A stretch of DNA of 64,000 bases from Chaetoderma sp. LZ-2023a (GCA_034401795.1 CM067369.1:135087865-135151864); one strand, 5' to 3'; shown: positions 30,251 through 46,620, numbered from the stretch's first letter. Made by a program: numbers and translations. Notes: generated by a model from the letters alone, not told the origin.

Positions 30251-31000
30251 ATAATATTTTCTACATCATAAAGATGTTTTCGTTTGTGGTCTGTAAGTGA
30301 CAAGGGGTTAATACAAGTATAGGCCTACATCAAATTGCACAATCATAATGATGGCATCGTGGTATTGCATAATAGTAGTACAATGTTAAAGTGGGATGTG
30401 AACCGCCACTGGCCTATGTCATCACATGCTTAGTCGCATATTTGTACGAGTATTTCTCCCCGTATATTCTATATCAGCCTTGGGTTCCGTAGGGAAACAT
30501 TTCAAAACGGTTTGCTAATCTGCAAACTATTGACAATCTGCTGTTTTCGCGTTAATTACATCGTATAATATACAAAACGAGAAAAGCCGATTTTGCCCGC
30601 GCAGAGCGCTCTGTAACGTTTTCACTACGGAACGCAAGGCAGTTTCAATATTTTCCCGAGTGCGAAGTACGAGCATGAATGTAGAAACTGATATAAAATA
30701 CCGGACGAAATACGCGTGCGAATCTGCGACTAAGCATGTCATAAAATATTTATTTTATACGTTACGTTTTTTAAGTTTAGGCTTACAGTAGGCTTTATGC
30801 TGTAATCAGACATAATAGCAATTTTGGCAGCATAATGCTACACCGATCTAAACAAATTAACGTCTCTAATCTCCCGAGTAGGCACAATGCCAAAACTTTA
30901 CGTATCTATTTCATATCGTATGCCCACTAGTCGTCGTCTGCTAACAAGTGTTCAGAAACACATCAGGTAAGCGCATCTGATGGCCTTCCAAATATGAGAA
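30251..31000. other. Unassigned spacer
   Basis: No gene seen. One exact TAGGCCTA occurs near 30323. Confidence 0.45.
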
Positions 31001-31002
31001 TA

Positions 31003-31004
31003 AT

Positions 31005-31096
<92 letters not shown>
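31003..31096. repeat. (AAT)n microsatellite
   Basis: About 28 AAT units ending in ATTATTAT, giving Ile-rich or Leu-rich spurious ORFs. Confidence 0.97.
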
Positions 31097-31664
31097 CTTA
31101 TTTGGTTGAATGCTGCACGATACACAAACAATTTCAGAAAACATTAGCAAATCAAAGGAATTATAACACATATTCATTCATAGATTATTGATGGTGCACT
31201 AATATTTAAAGATTTTAATATTTGTAAAATTTGCATACGTACTACATAATAGGGAGACAGTTATCATTTGTGTTGTTTTGGGAGCACAACAGTAGCAAAT
31301 GGTCTCAATTTCGTCGCTGAATCCAAAGCTGGCGGTTGAGAGACAACCACCTGAGCAGTATTGTTCCATCAACGAGGACTGTGGATACGCCAATGTGCAC
31401 GATTCAATGACCAACGTACTCGTCCTTGTTGCTACATCGCACACTTATAAGATAAAATGCATATTAGTATTATGTTTCAAAGCAAGCAGTGTTGGCAGCC
31501 TGTTGTTATTGATATAGTTATTATTCTTATTCTTATTATTATTTTGCCATATTCCAGCAAACCTTTCACTGCTGAATAGCATCAGAACCGCATGGTGATA
31601 GGGACTGGCAAGAGATAATGTCTGGCCTTGAACGAATCTGATTTGCCAATGGATAAATACGCTT
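31097..31664. other. Unassigned spacer
   Basis: No convincing gene. The short ORFs at 31199-31517 overlap on opposite strands and show no domain. Confidence 0.4.
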
Positions 31665-31850
31665 TTTAGTCCTGCCCATCTCTAGATAAGCTCCACCCAT
31701 GCTTTGTGCAGGTTGGGATCGATGTATATACTTTGAATCCTGAATTCTCAGAGTTCCAATTTGATGGCAACTAACAGCTAATCTGTTTACTATTTCGAAA
31801 CTAATTTGACTGAGGGCTGTTTCCTGCCAGAATGTTTATTAAATAGTAAA
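31665..31850 (+). repeat. Family F plus family A half element
   Basis: CTGCCCATCTCTAGATAAGC, then TCCACCCATGC, GGGATCGATG and, at the right, TTCGAAACTAATTTGACTG followed by TAAATAGTAAAGACATACA. The last motif also follows the copies at 41548 and 41761. Confidence 0.65.
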
Positions 31851-32408
31851 GACATACAATTCATCCAAATGACGGACTAATGACAGACTATTCCAGGTTG
31901 ATGACAGAGTATTTCTATCAATTATGGTTGTGATGTCAGACGACATGTGACGTAACTGATTATGACGTCCTATTCTTGACTGGCTGATCGGCTTCATCAA
32001 TTCAGTCAATGGGAACTTGGATTTTTGCCAACATTGTTAAATTTCCAAGCATCTTTTTCTATAAAAGCACTGGACCGACGACTAAGGTGACCGTAGACAA
32101 ATGTTTTCTAGGGCCATATCTGAACAATGGTGGTTCACTAGAACATGACGAGTTTATTGACTTGACAGTTATCTTGGATATCTTCTGATTAACAGAAGGG
32201 TATTGATGACCAGATGTCTATTAGATAAGGTTCTTGGACCTACATGTATGGAATGTACTTAATTCCAACGTGATTTCAACATAGTTGGTATAAATAGCTG
32301 AAAACTATACAAAAGAATTAATGCACTGGCTAAATGCGTTTTATTGGTTCTAATAGAAAAATAAAATCTTAGTGATACACTACACTGAACTAGTTATTTT
32401 GAAGATTG
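31851..32408. other. Unassigned spacer
   Basis: No gene seen. Repeated GATGACAGACTA-type stutters at 31870-31910, and GACGTCA/TGACGTAA-like motifs near 31930-31970. Confidence 0.4.
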
Positions 32409-32850
<442 letters not shown>

Positions 32851-33238
32851 CTGTTGTTGTTGTTGTGGTTGTTATTGAGACAGTAGCAACAGAAGCAGCC
32901 GCCCTGAAGAGAAACAGTACCTGGTGCTTGCGTCGTTGTTGTTCCCGGTGTTTGGGTGACAGCCTCCAGCGTGGCTGAAATAAAGTTCAGGATCTCTGGC
33001 AATCATTTTACAAGACACCACGAATAATAAATATGCAAGAACAATTCCAAAGATTCGGTCTGTCACGTTAGTGTGCGATGAACAATGTTATTTTTCTTGA
33101 TCTGAAGTTTCCATTAGGCGCCGAGTAAATTATGTGACTCATTGGTCCAGTGTTATTATGCTAATGATTACAAATTCCCTAACCGTTGATGGATGAAGGC
33201 GTGTTCTATTGGTAGTAGTACAGGTATTCTGCTACTAG
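32851..33238. other. Unassigned spacer
   Basis: Residual GTT repeat to 32875, then unique sequence without a recognisable gene. Confidence 0.4.
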
Positions 33239-33959
33239 TGTGAGGGCGTATGTCATTCAGCATGCCCCTCATGTTAAATCTTCACACCATATAAAATCAT
33301 GTTCCATTGGACGCCTAGTATTCAAAAGGTTTTGGTGTCAATTTTAGTTTTCATTTTCACGGTCACATCAAGGTCAAACAAAGGTCACAGCATGAAATGT
33401 CGAGATAGTGCTAAAAACGTTCCCAAAACCATGAGAATCAGTATTTTGATAACAATTCTTTTTGTTTTTGCAGATAGTGATAAAGAATATACAAATATAA
33501 AATTGTTAACTCCCTTTGGTTGGTTTATATAATGGCGGTGTGTCTGTCTTCCGTCCGTCTGTTGTCTGTTTGCCAACAACAGTGTTGCCATTTTTTGATG
33601 GAATAAAACCAAATTTGGCAGATGTTTTCTTTTTGGTAACATGTAGAAGGGCTATAAATATTAAATTCACACGTCTTCAATGACAATAGTTATGGCCATT
33701 GTTAGATTTTCAAAGTATTGAAACCTATGAGGAAAATATATAAACATGCACTGAATTTGTTGTCTGGTGGTATTTGGGTTTAAAACATAGTAATTTAAAA
33801 CTGTTATAGTGGCAAACCGATTCTGACAGTTCCATTGAACAGATACCAGCTACAACAACCATGACAAACTTCGATGACAACCAGATACTAAGAAAAGGTT
33901 TATTTGCTAGGACCAACAACAATCTGTGTATAAACTTCCAGCAAGTAACCAAAAAACCA

Positions 33960-36700
33960 GTTAATGACAAATCCAGACAGATTCTTTCAGGAATATGTAA
34001 AATATGTCAGGGAACGTGGATTCTATGGTGATACAGATTATCCATCAATTAGTAAGAGAAATGGAATAGATGCGTCTATCCGCGAGCTTCAAGACAATGA
34101 GACAACGTGGCATATACCATATAATCATGTAACAAGCACAGAAAGGGCAAAGCATGCCTCTGAAAATTTCAATATTAGTTACAGTGCTTAAAGAGGCCCA
34201 AAAGATAAGTACACATGTGGCTGGCGCAGAAAAAAATACTGTGATGTCATTAAGTATGGATCAGCATGAACATGTGCTAGGGCTCCCAGAACTCATGCCT
34301 TGTTTGCACGATAACTATATTCTACACATACGAGAATTGTATACAGTTTTCTGCACAATTCAAGCCATTGGATCCTGTATTAACAGTAGTGGCATTGATG
34401 ATTCATGGATTGAGGCAGGATTGTACGGCCCATTTAGAGTATGTCAAGTAACTGAAGGAAGACGCATACGAATGGCAGTTCACGCTTGTGAAACCACACT
34501 CTGGCCTATTGAAGTATCTTTTGAAGAGAAGATCAGAGGAGACAGAGACAGTTTGATGACCAGTTCAGCTTTCGCGCACCAAGTAAGGAAAACAGTCTAA
34601 GATTACTGTCATGAGAAAGATGAGGGCAAGAAGAAGAATTCCGCGTCTGGCATTCATAGTGATCTACAGTGTATTTCAAGAAGCCTAGGCAGGGATTGCA
34701 GACATATGACTAGCGAAGATCTAAACATAATTGATGCAGAGATGGTAGATACCTGGTAGAAAAAGACAAGATGATGCACTATGATAATAACCATAGCAAA
34801 TAGCCTATAATTCAGTGGTATCGATTGTACATGGATATGGTGTTGGCACTGCCATTGTTCTTACAAGCTACCAGACAGAGACTTTGGAACTTACACCAGG
34901 ATTCTCCAGAAAAGAAGCAGATCAAGCCCTGGAACAGTTGAATCGGTCAAAGAAAGTGATGGCAGAACCTTTTTGTATTACTCAGAAGCCCGCCACATTA
35001 GCAAGATTCTTTATTGTCACATTGTGGCTCCAAAATTGTCACATCTGGCACAATAAACAGGACACATGGTTTGTATGTTTGCGCCATTTCACACACATCA
35101 CCATGAATTATAAGTAGCAGTTGTACAAAGATAAGAAAAAGGCAATTAAGTAGCTTTGCCGTGTTCTTGAATATGCAGACGAATTCAAGTCTAAAGCGAG
35201 ATATCTTTTTAATATTGCCATGCAGTGGATCATACTGGAAGTCATTCAGAAAGACATTCTAAATTTTGACATCATTAGGTAGAGTGCTTTTAGTGGACTT
35301 GTAAATTGGAGAATCAATGGTGAGAGAATCAATGGGATAAACGGCCAAAGCAGAAGTCAAGAACATGGGCATCTAGTAGAAAGAAGGCAGTTGCATGACA
35401 GTTTTTGCAGAATGTAGGCCAGATATTGAGACATATGAGGTTTCCTATGCCTGTCGTCCTCTCTTCATAGCAAAATGCGCCCTCTTACCATGTACATACG
35501 AGTACAAACTTATCAATCAGAAGGAAAGGTTTGTGCGAATGTACCAAATCAATCAACTGTACAGGGAAATGGAAATGGTATTTATGCTGAACATGCGGTT
35601 TTCGAAGATGCCTTGGAAATCGTACAGCAGTGTGGTAGCAGAACAATAAAGAATTGTAAGGAGTTTGCATTTGCATTCTTAAAAATGATCAACGAAAACT
35701 GGAGAAATACCAAGAAGACGATGTAGTATTTGATCAATATAATGTAGAAATGTCGTTGAAGAAAGTTATCGGTGAACATCAGAACAAGAGACCTAGTTCT
35801 ACATACTACATTTGCATTGACACTACGTCTCTGTGTAACTTATTCTAGAACTTCAGCAATTCCAAAACAAAGCAAAGTTTAATTATTTACTTGTCTGAAA
35901 AGATTCATCAATCATGCGAATTGTCACAAAAACATGCCATGGTGCCAATAATCGAAGGTGCTCAGTCTAATCAGTCTGACATGAGGTATCTGAGTAGTTT
36001 GCAAGAGGAGGCAGATATCATTTTAATATTGGGTGCAGTAAAACGAGGACTGCAGATTGACATTATTTCTTCAGGCTCATACCTATTCATTCTTGCTTTA
36101 TGTCGCCTTCCAGACGTTGGTTAAGGCTATCGTATGATAACTGGTACCTTTTGCAGTTATATACAAGGCCCTTGGTCTAGAACCTTCCGAAACACTCTCT
36201 GGCTTTTCATTAATTTACAGGGTGTGACACCTGTGGATGATTCTATGGAAAGGGTAAACTTAGCTGCTGGAATATTGTTTCAAACTCATCAGCAGATGTA
36301 GTCAATGAATTTATTGAGTTGGATAAATGGGCCGGGGACAAGTATCAGCACAAGGAGTAACATTCCTGGAAGAGTAAGTGTGTGAACTATGCAGACCACA
36401 AGGTTAAAAACTTAAGGGTATCAGATGGTGGCTGATGTTTACAGTACCACATCATGAGAGCCAACGTCTACCGCCAACACAATACCAAGCTATGATTTGG
36501 TGGTTGGCTACAGCAACAAAGTCAAAGCAGTATGCCTGAGGAAAATCTCGTGAGGATTATCAACCAGTGAGTACAAGTCTAGAACCGACTCCGATGGGTG
36601 TGACATAATTTGTGAGATGGAGCCTTGTAAATGTGCAACATGATGTTTACTAATCTATGCAAATGCAGGATAGCTAATTCAGAGTGATAATTCAGAGCTA
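33960..36700 (+). pseudogene. PIN/XPG-like repeat-borne protein, degenerate copy 2
   Basis: Fragments in several frames. At 34154-34600 GIDDSWIEAGLYGPFRV and RRIRMAVHACETTLW resemble the N-terminal half of the family. At 34815-35117 SYQTETLELTPGFSRKEAD. At 35891-36124 LSSLQEEADIILILGAV and QIDIISSGSYLFILALCRLP, the position of the EEAD and SPDTD acidic motifs; EEAD is kept, while SPDTD has decayed. Near 36640 TNLCKCRIANS matches the Cys-rich end of some members. Many stops; dead. Family membership is by motif order from memory. Confidence 0.5.
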
Positions 36701-36765
36701 TAAGTTGAACTCCAAGAAATAGATATCCTTAAGTTGATACTGACCTAATTTATTGTATTAATAAT

Positions 36766-37155
36766 ATTAATAATGTATTAATGAATCATAGCAATAAACG
36801 TAATAATAAGGTAATATGGTAATTGACTCGACCATGAGTTAAGAGAGACTGACAGACAGACGAGCGAACAGAGCCGAATACAACACTCTCTTTCCCCTGC
36901 AGGATTATTGTTATTCTCATTAGGTTATATTCTGTAAAATACATTAATTTCATTGGTGATAATTTGTGAGATTCTGCAAAAATATGCACTGTGTAAAATT
37001 GTTTGGTTTGACCACCTGTGGGCTGTGAATATATAAAAGATATATTATTTACTGCTTTATTGAACGCCATATCACGCATTGGACTAGATATATGTATTTA
37101 TTCAGCAGAATACTGTATTAATGAGTCATAACAATAAACGGAGTAATATGGTAAT
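36766..37155. repeat. Direct repeat pair inside element 2
   Basis: TATTAATGAATCATAGCAAT with AAACG and GTAATATGGTAATT occurs at about 36775-36825 and again at about 37113-37155 with small changes. Possibly a local duplication next to the right arm. Confidence 0.6.
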
Positions 37156-37283
37156 TTCTTTGCTCTAGCTCCATGTTTTAAGGTATGACTTTTATTTGAC
37201 CTTTAAATGACCTTGAAATTAAAAAGAAGAATTGACACGAAAGCTTTTTTAATAATATATACCGTATAGAACATGATTTTATA

Positions 37284-37307
37284 CACCTGTGCAAAAGTTA
37301 AGCACCA
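37284..37307 (+). repeat. Tc1 left terminal inverted repeat
   Basis: Starts CACCTGTGCAAAAG next to a TA; exact mirror of 38917-38940. Confidence 0.95.
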
Positions 37308-37605
37308 CCCTATTTTTACTCACATGCGAGGGTATATTCATGTGCTATGAAGAAAGCAAAAGCATAAACATTTATGTACCCATCCATCTTAGTGCAAGAG
37401 GTAATAATGCAACTAGAGGAATGCTGATTATGATGGTGGGGAAACACTGTATGTTTTTGTTTGAGCTTGAAAACGAGGCCTGAATATGGTTACGTTGACA
37501 CAACTGACAACTATTGCCCTACAGTTGACACACGTGGCTAGATTGTCATTAATGGTGTCTGAAAACGAAGTTTAACATCTGTGCACGAGTTTGAGACTGT
37601 CATTA

Positions 37606-38631
37606 TTAATACCGGGTATATCCACCTTGTGCCTGGATGACGGCCTGGACACGACGTCTCATGCTGGTCACCAACCGACTGATACGCCATTGTGGTATTC
37701 GTTGCCATTCAAGATGGAGTGCGTCTGTTAATTCCTGTAGGTTCTGCACAGGAGGATCCCTCCTTCTCACCATGTTTCCCAGAATGTCCCAGATATGCTC
37801 AATAGGGTTCATGTCAGGGCTCCTTGCTGGCCATGGTAGGGTTTCGATGGCATTCTGGCAGAGGTATTCATGCACAGCTCTAGCACGATGTGGTCGGGCG
37901 TTGTCATCAATGAATATAGGGTGGGTTCCAGGTGCATGATTTACAAAATGAGGGACCACAACTCTATCCAGTATGGAATCTTGATATCTTTGTCCATTTA
38001 GTGTTCCAGGTACAGTCAACAGATCCAGCTTACAATCAAATGAGATGCACCCCCATATCATAACGGAACCTCCACCAAATGGAACTTCTTCCATGATGTT
38101 ACGTTGGTCGTACGCCGTGCGTCTGGACCTCCATACACGAGTTCGACCATCTGTGGCATGAAGCAGGAACCGACTTTCATCGGACCAGTGTACCCGTCTC
38201 CAGGATCTCATGTTCCAGTGTCTTCTTTCGTTGCACCACCTCAGACGCTCCTCTTTGTGGTGTGCAGTGAGGAGAGGACGTCTGACAGGTCTCCTAGCTT
38301 TCATGCCAGCAGCATACAGTCTCCTTTTGACGGTAGACATTGACACTCTATTGCGCGTTTCCCATTGCTGGCTGAGCACTCTGCTGTTGGTGAATGGAGA
38401 TCTCCTAACAAGGCGTACTAGGGCTCGATCATCACGGGCAGTAGTCTTCTTCGGTCTTCCAGATCTAGGCCTGTCCTTCACCTCGTTAGTTTGCCCATGT
38501 TTTGCAATCAAACGACTGATTACAGTATGGTTAATGTTCAGCTGTCTGCCAATCTCTCTGCATGACATACCAGTGGTATGCATGCCTATGATTTGCCATT
38601 TCACACGATCACTTAACCTTCGTCTTGCCAT
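37606..38631 (-). CDS. Tc1-like transposase, intact, DD34E
   Basis: Nuclear cut-and-paste transposase of 341 residues, the usual Tc1 length. Two helix-turn-helix segments for TIR binding lie at about 8-45 (with MSCREIGRQLNINHTVISRL) and 82-120, joined by a GRPKK minor-groove motif at 59-63. The RNase-H-fold catalytic triad is D151 (HWSDESRF), D243 (FIDDNARPH) and E278 (DMNPIEHIW) with 34 residues between the last two. WGCISFDCK is also typical. No stop or frameshift; the ATG at 38631 gives the standard MARRRLS start. All features needed for activity are present by eye, but activity is not shown. Confidence 0.95.
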   Translation of the reverse strand: MARRRLSDRVKWQIIGMHTTGMSCREIGRQLNINHTVISRLIAKHGQTNEVKDRPRSGRPKKTTARDDRALVRLVRRSPFTNSRVLSQQWETRNRVSMSTVKRRLYAAGMKARRPVRRPLLTAHHKEERLRWCNERRHWNMRSWRRVHWSDESRFLLHATDGRTRVWRSRRTAYDQRNIMEEVPFGGGSVMIWGCISFDCKLDLLTVPGTLNGQRYQDSILDRVVVPHFVNHAPGTHPIFIDDNARPHRARAVHEYLCQNAIETLPWPARSPDMNPIEHIWDILGNMVRRRDPPVQNLQELTDALHLEWQRIPQWRISRLVTSMRRRVQAVIQAQGGYTRY

Positions 38632-38916
38632 AGCGGTTCACAATCAAGAGCTAATTCTCTCTGTACAAATAAACCACGGTCATGAACACAAAATTCCTAA
38701 TCTTGTCGCCTAAATCTATATGTAATGTTCTACACCTCAAACTGGACTTTTACATAACTGAACACGTGTGCTGTTTCCCGCCACGCACGGACATCAAGCG
38801 GCGTGAAGTCATGCATGCATGTGCATTTCGTACTTGGAATTATGTCAGCTAACGCGGGGACAAAAAGTACGGCAGCCTAGTTGTACCATCATGTTTCTAC
38901 GGTCTATTGTTTTTGC

Positions 38917-38940
38917 TGGTGCTTAACTTTTGCACAGGTG
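38917..38940 (-). repeat. Tc1 right terminal inverted repeat
   Basis: Ends CTTTTGCACAGGTG next to a TA; exact mirror of 37284-37307. Confidence 0.95.
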
Positions 38941-39006
38941 TATATATAGTTTGAAGATTTAACACGAGGTGCATGCAGGGACATTATTTTGGACATACCC
39001 CTCACA

Positions 39007-39800
39007 ATATACAGTGCAATTAATAAATATCGTAAAATCCCAAATAACGCAGATTACTGTACCGATGCTGGGCCGACACCGTCCTTATCGGAGATGTTTC
39101 ATAAACAAAATCAGAAACATGTTAGTTAGTACAAGCTTGAACACGATGGAAGAACTGTTATATTGTATATTTTGAACATAATTAGATTGGAATGCATTGC
39201 TGTCTGTCTTAGACAGTCAATGTCTTCCGTTCTGGCTATGTGCAAACATTATATTCACCATTACGCTTTATTTTGTTTTGGAAACATTCTACGTTATTTC
39301 TGGGCTCTACTGTACTGTTTATCCGTTTTGGGTACTGTCCTGTCTCGTATATGGTGATTTAGAAGAAGGAGATTATTTAGTTATTTGTAGCCTACAATAT
39401 AGCTTGTGTTGTATGACTTGTACAAAATTTGATTTTATTAGAATAGGCCTACATTATAGAAAGTATGAAAATTATCTACACATATGATAAAATGCACGAT
39501 TTACCGGTTGTTGTTCTAGTAGTAACGTGCGCGGTTGTACACGTGTTCACGCACGTCCATTTATCCTCGCTTGCAGTAGAAGCACGATGGCACGTGCATA
39601 GATAACATGCAGAAACCTGACAAATTTCATAGCCCTGGAAAAAGGGAACGATCGGTCAGTTAAATGTCTGACGTCATAATGAAGTGCATGACTAGCCAGC
39701 TGATGCCGCAATCAAAATGACGAGCTCCGACAAGAGAATCGAAAAGTCTGTCACGAAATTGTAAGAACTTTGTCTTTGGTGAATTTACAACTTAATAAAC
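39007..39800. other. Unassigned spacer
   Basis: No gene seen. The ORFs at 39163-39487 are short, overlap in two frames and carry no motif. One exact TAGGCCTA at about 39445. Confidence 0.4.
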
Positions 39801-39888
39801 AGTATTTTTAATATTTTGAAACTATGTTGACGGGTAGATACAGACAGTAACAGCCCCAGGTCAAATTAGTTTCAAAATATTCAACAGC
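39801..39888. repeat. Family A foldback element, copy 6
   Basis: Arms TTTTAATATTTTGAAACTAT and its mirror AATTAGTTTCAAAATATTCA; the loop includes CAGTAACAGCCCCAGG. Confidence 0.85.
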
Positions 39889-39955
39889 TCACCTTTATTT
39901 TATCTTGAAATTTAGGTTCTGGGAATTCATCGATTCCAACACGCGAAAGATGTGA

Positions 39956-40104
39956 ACGGAGCATAGCTAGAAATGGGTGGAGTATAGCTAGAAATGATTG
40001 AGGCATAGCTAGAAATGGCCGAGACATAGCTAGAAATGGTTGGGGCATAGCTAGAAATGATCAGAGTATAGCTAGAAATGGTCGGGGCATAGCTAGAAAT
40101 GATA
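39956..40104. repeat. 21 bp minisatellite built on CATAGCTAGAAATG
   Basis: Seven units of about 21 bp (consensus GGGCATAGCTAGAAATGRTYG). The first unit matches the end of a family F element (GGAGCATAGCTAGAAATGGG), preceded by TCGATTCCAACACGCG from the same family, so the array seems to have grown from the end of that element. Confidence 0.85.
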
Positions 40105-40392
40105 GCTCAGAAAATGGTCGGGCAATGCTATAAATAGATCCCTTTATTAGCACACACATATTGAAACGCTCAGGTATAACCATAGAGATAAATAGCCGTG
40201 AATTCGCTATGACCCTCTCAAAGTTGGAATTCAGACGGGATACTAATCTCATCTCAAATGTTGTTTTCCACTGATAGAGTATGGTGTTTAGATTCCATAT
40301 CATTCATATCCTGTCACATTCCATTATCTGTATCACAATTATCTGTCTTTTAATATCGCGTAAATCTTGAACAGTGACGCCACCATCTCCTA

Positions 40393-41279
40393 GTGATAGT
40401 ATGCTGCCGTGTAAGTGCCAATGCATTACGTTCTTTATTATTTAACTGGGGATTGAGACAAGGAGAAAATTTATCTCCAAATTTGTTTACTATTTATCTC
40501 AACGATCTCAAGGATTACCTGGAAAATTCTAACTGTAATGGTTGGGTTCTAAATGACAATATATGTCTCTACCTTAAATTACTATTGCTATTGTATGCAG
40601 ACGATACTGTTCTGTTAGCAGATGATTGCCCAGAGCTGCAGATAACACTCAATGCATATGTTAACTACTGCACAACCTGGAATCTTAAGGTAAACAAGGA
40701 TAAGACTAAAATAATAATATTTGGAAGCATCAAACGAAGTTGGGCTAAGCATGACATTAAATTGGATGGTGAAAATATTGAAATCGTAGACAAATATAAG
40801 CATTTGGGTATACTTTCTTCCGCAATGGAAGACATATTACAGCAATGAAACATCTTGCAGAACAAGCCCGCAAAGCGTTGCGCTCATTATACAGGCGCAT
40901 TGAAAATACAGACCTAACCATAGCATGTCTGATAAAGCTTTTTAAAACTATGATTGTACCAATTACTTAAGGGTGTGAAGTCTGGGGAATAGAAAACATA
41001 ACAATAATAGAAAAAGTACAGATAGATTTTTATAGACGACTACTCCATGTCAATAGAAGCACCCCAAAATATATGCTTTATGGAGAATTAGGCAGATACC
41101 CACTAGAAATAAACATAAAGTACAAAATAATAAACTACTGGTACAAATTATTGAACAGCAAAGAAACAAAATTATCTTCAGTATTATACAAATACATGTA
41201 CAATGACCACGTCCAAAATAATATGAAATATAAAGAGATTAGCAATGTAAAGGATATACTTAATAGCGTTGGGATGTGA
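40393..41279 (+). pseudogene. Non-LTR retrotransposon reverse transcriptase, 3' fragment
   Basis: The RT palm and thumb are visible: GLRQGENLSPNLFTIYLNDL, the catalytic YADDTVLLAD (about 40597-40626), LKVNKDKTKIIIFG and KYKHLGI. The frame shifts near 40830 and continues HITAMKHLAEQARKALRSLY, a TAA near 40968, then GCEVWGIEN and YGELGRYPLEINIKYKII to a stop at 41279. The fragment lacks endonuclease and N-terminal RT. The clade is uncertain; it differs from the L1/Tx1-like elements at 55-63 kb. Confidence 0.85.
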
Positions 41280-41439
41280 TTTGTGTGGATATAACCTTGA
41301 ATTCAGGCGAACATTTATATCACCCGTGCAAAATTAGCAATGGGTTCCCAATGCTGTATTGGCTTCAGGCTTCATATGGGTGTAACAATAAGATTTTGAC
41401 CCCAAGTCATAGAATCACAATCTACCTGTCCAGTTTTTG

Positions 41440-41595
41440 CTCAGCCCCGCCCACCTCTAGCTAAGCTCCACCCATACCTCGCTCGTGTTGGGATCGATCG
41501 ATCCCTAAACTCCCTGACTATCAATTTCCAGAAAACTATACAGATAAGCTGCTAAATATTTTGAAACTAATCTGACTGGGTGTTGTTGCTGCCTA
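41440..41595 (+). repeat. Family F plus family A half element
   Basis: CCCGCCCACCTCTAGCTAAG, TCCACCC, GTTGGGATCGATCGATCC, TATCAATTTCCAGAAAACTA, then TTGAAACTAATCTGACTGGG. The second arm is missing; TAAATAGTAAAAACATACA follows. Confidence 0.75.
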
Positions 41596-41695
41596 TTAAA
41601 TAGTAAAAACATACAATTCGTACAACAAGGCATATTCCGTCTTCAAATATGTGTTCGTGACGTACTTATCTACGTCATTCATGACGTCATAATTA

Positions 41696-41848
41696 TGATC
41701 GATCCCTGAACTCAATTTCCCTGACTATCAATTTCCAGAAAACTATAGGCCTACAGATAAGCTGCTAAATATTGTGAAACTAATTTGACTGGCTGTTGTT
41801 GCTGCCTAGCAACAGCGCCCAGTCAGATTAGTTTCAAAATATTCAACA
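41696..41848 (+). repeat. Family F fragment plus family A foldback, copy 7
   Basis: Begins GATCGATCCCTGAACTC and TATCAATTTCCAGAAAACTA, then a full hairpin at 41761-41848 with arms GTGAAACTAATTTGACTGGC and its mirror. It is close to a direct duplicate of 41440-41595, including downstream GTGACGTACTTATCTACGTC in both. Confidence 0.82.
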
Positions 41849-42197
41849 GAATATTTATTAAGTGGTAAAGACATACATTCGTACAACTATACATAAGCCG
41901 TCTTCAAATATGCGTTCGTGACGTACTTATCTACGTCATCCATGGCGTCATAATTACGTCATTGATTATGATGTCATTCTACACGTCACGTAGTTAATTA
42001 TGATGTCATATGATGTTTGAATAAAGTGGAAAGGTCTATTTTAAGATAAACATTTCCAAGCCACTTTCAAAGGAAGATAGTGTTGCCATAGAAACAACTC
42101 TCAGTTAATTAGCTTCTAAATCGCCAGTATATTATATCTAACATTGCAATAATATTTTGGTATATGATCATTCGCATACAACGGTTTAGAATCTTAC
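41849..42197. other. Spacer between repeats and the Cys-rich exon
   Basis: Several ACGTCA/TGACGT motifs, otherwise nothing recognisable. Confidence 0.4.
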
Positions 42198-46332
<4,135 letters not shown>

Positions 46333-46527
46333 CTATAGTAAAACAAATGTTTTCTTGATTACTAAACAATTTATCGGTGAGTTGTCATAATATTATATAG
46401 CTTATATTTACCAGCTAGCTGCCTATCTCAAATTAATTTTTACAGCGTTGGTTCAGTGTCTTAATGTTTACGTAACAGCGGTCAAAATGGACACTGAGTA
46501 CCATGAAGGATCAAACTGAATACTACG

Positions 46528-46620
46528 CCAGTGTTCTCAATGGAAACTTAATCAGGAATAACGTCATACTTCAGTATGGCGTTATTCCTGATTAAGTCTC
46601 TAGTGAGAACACGGCCGTAA
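46528..46620. repeat. Family B palindromic MITE, copy 3
   Basis: The best-preserved copy: CTTAATCAGGAATAACGTCA is mirrored almost exactly by GGCGTTATTCCTGATTAAG, with TAGTGAGAACACGGCCGTAA at the end. Confidence 0.9.

Larger units (their letters stand above)
37284..38940 (-). mobile_element. Complete Tc1-like transposon
   Basis: The 1657 bp element has perfect 24 bp terminal inverted repeats (37284-37307 and 38917-38940, starting CACCTGTGCAAAAGTTAAGC) and is flanked by TA at 37282-37283 and 38941-38942. It contains one uninterrupted transposase gene on the minus strand. A second copy, less than 2% different by eye over the 540 bp visible, begins at 63463, so the family has moved recently. Confidence 0.95.
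33239..39006. mobile_element. Inverted-repeat element 2 with PIN-family relic, split by a Tc1 insertion
   Basis: The left arm starts TGTGAGGGCGTATGTC at 33239 and runs to about 33390. The right arm is its inverted copy in two parts: 37190-37283 and 38943-39006, ending GGACATACCCCTCACA. The Tc1 transposon with its TA duplication sits exactly between them. Removing it restores one continuous arm (CATGATTTTA then TATAGTTTGAAGATTTAACA), which matches the mirrored left arm. Pre-Tc1 length is about 4.1 kb. AAGGTCA motifs sit in both arms. The body carries relics of the same protein family as element 1. The TIR superfamily is not recognised and no target duplication is obvious. Confidence 0.75.

Noticed and set aside
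36770-37155. Direct repeat pair read as a target duplication of element 2
   Set aside because: Both copies lie inside the inverted arms, so they cannot flank the insertion.
37289-37483. 64-codon plus-strand ORF starting inside the Tc1 TIR, also present at 63468
   Set aside because: It is repeated only because the transposon is repeated; it overlaps the TIR and has no domain.
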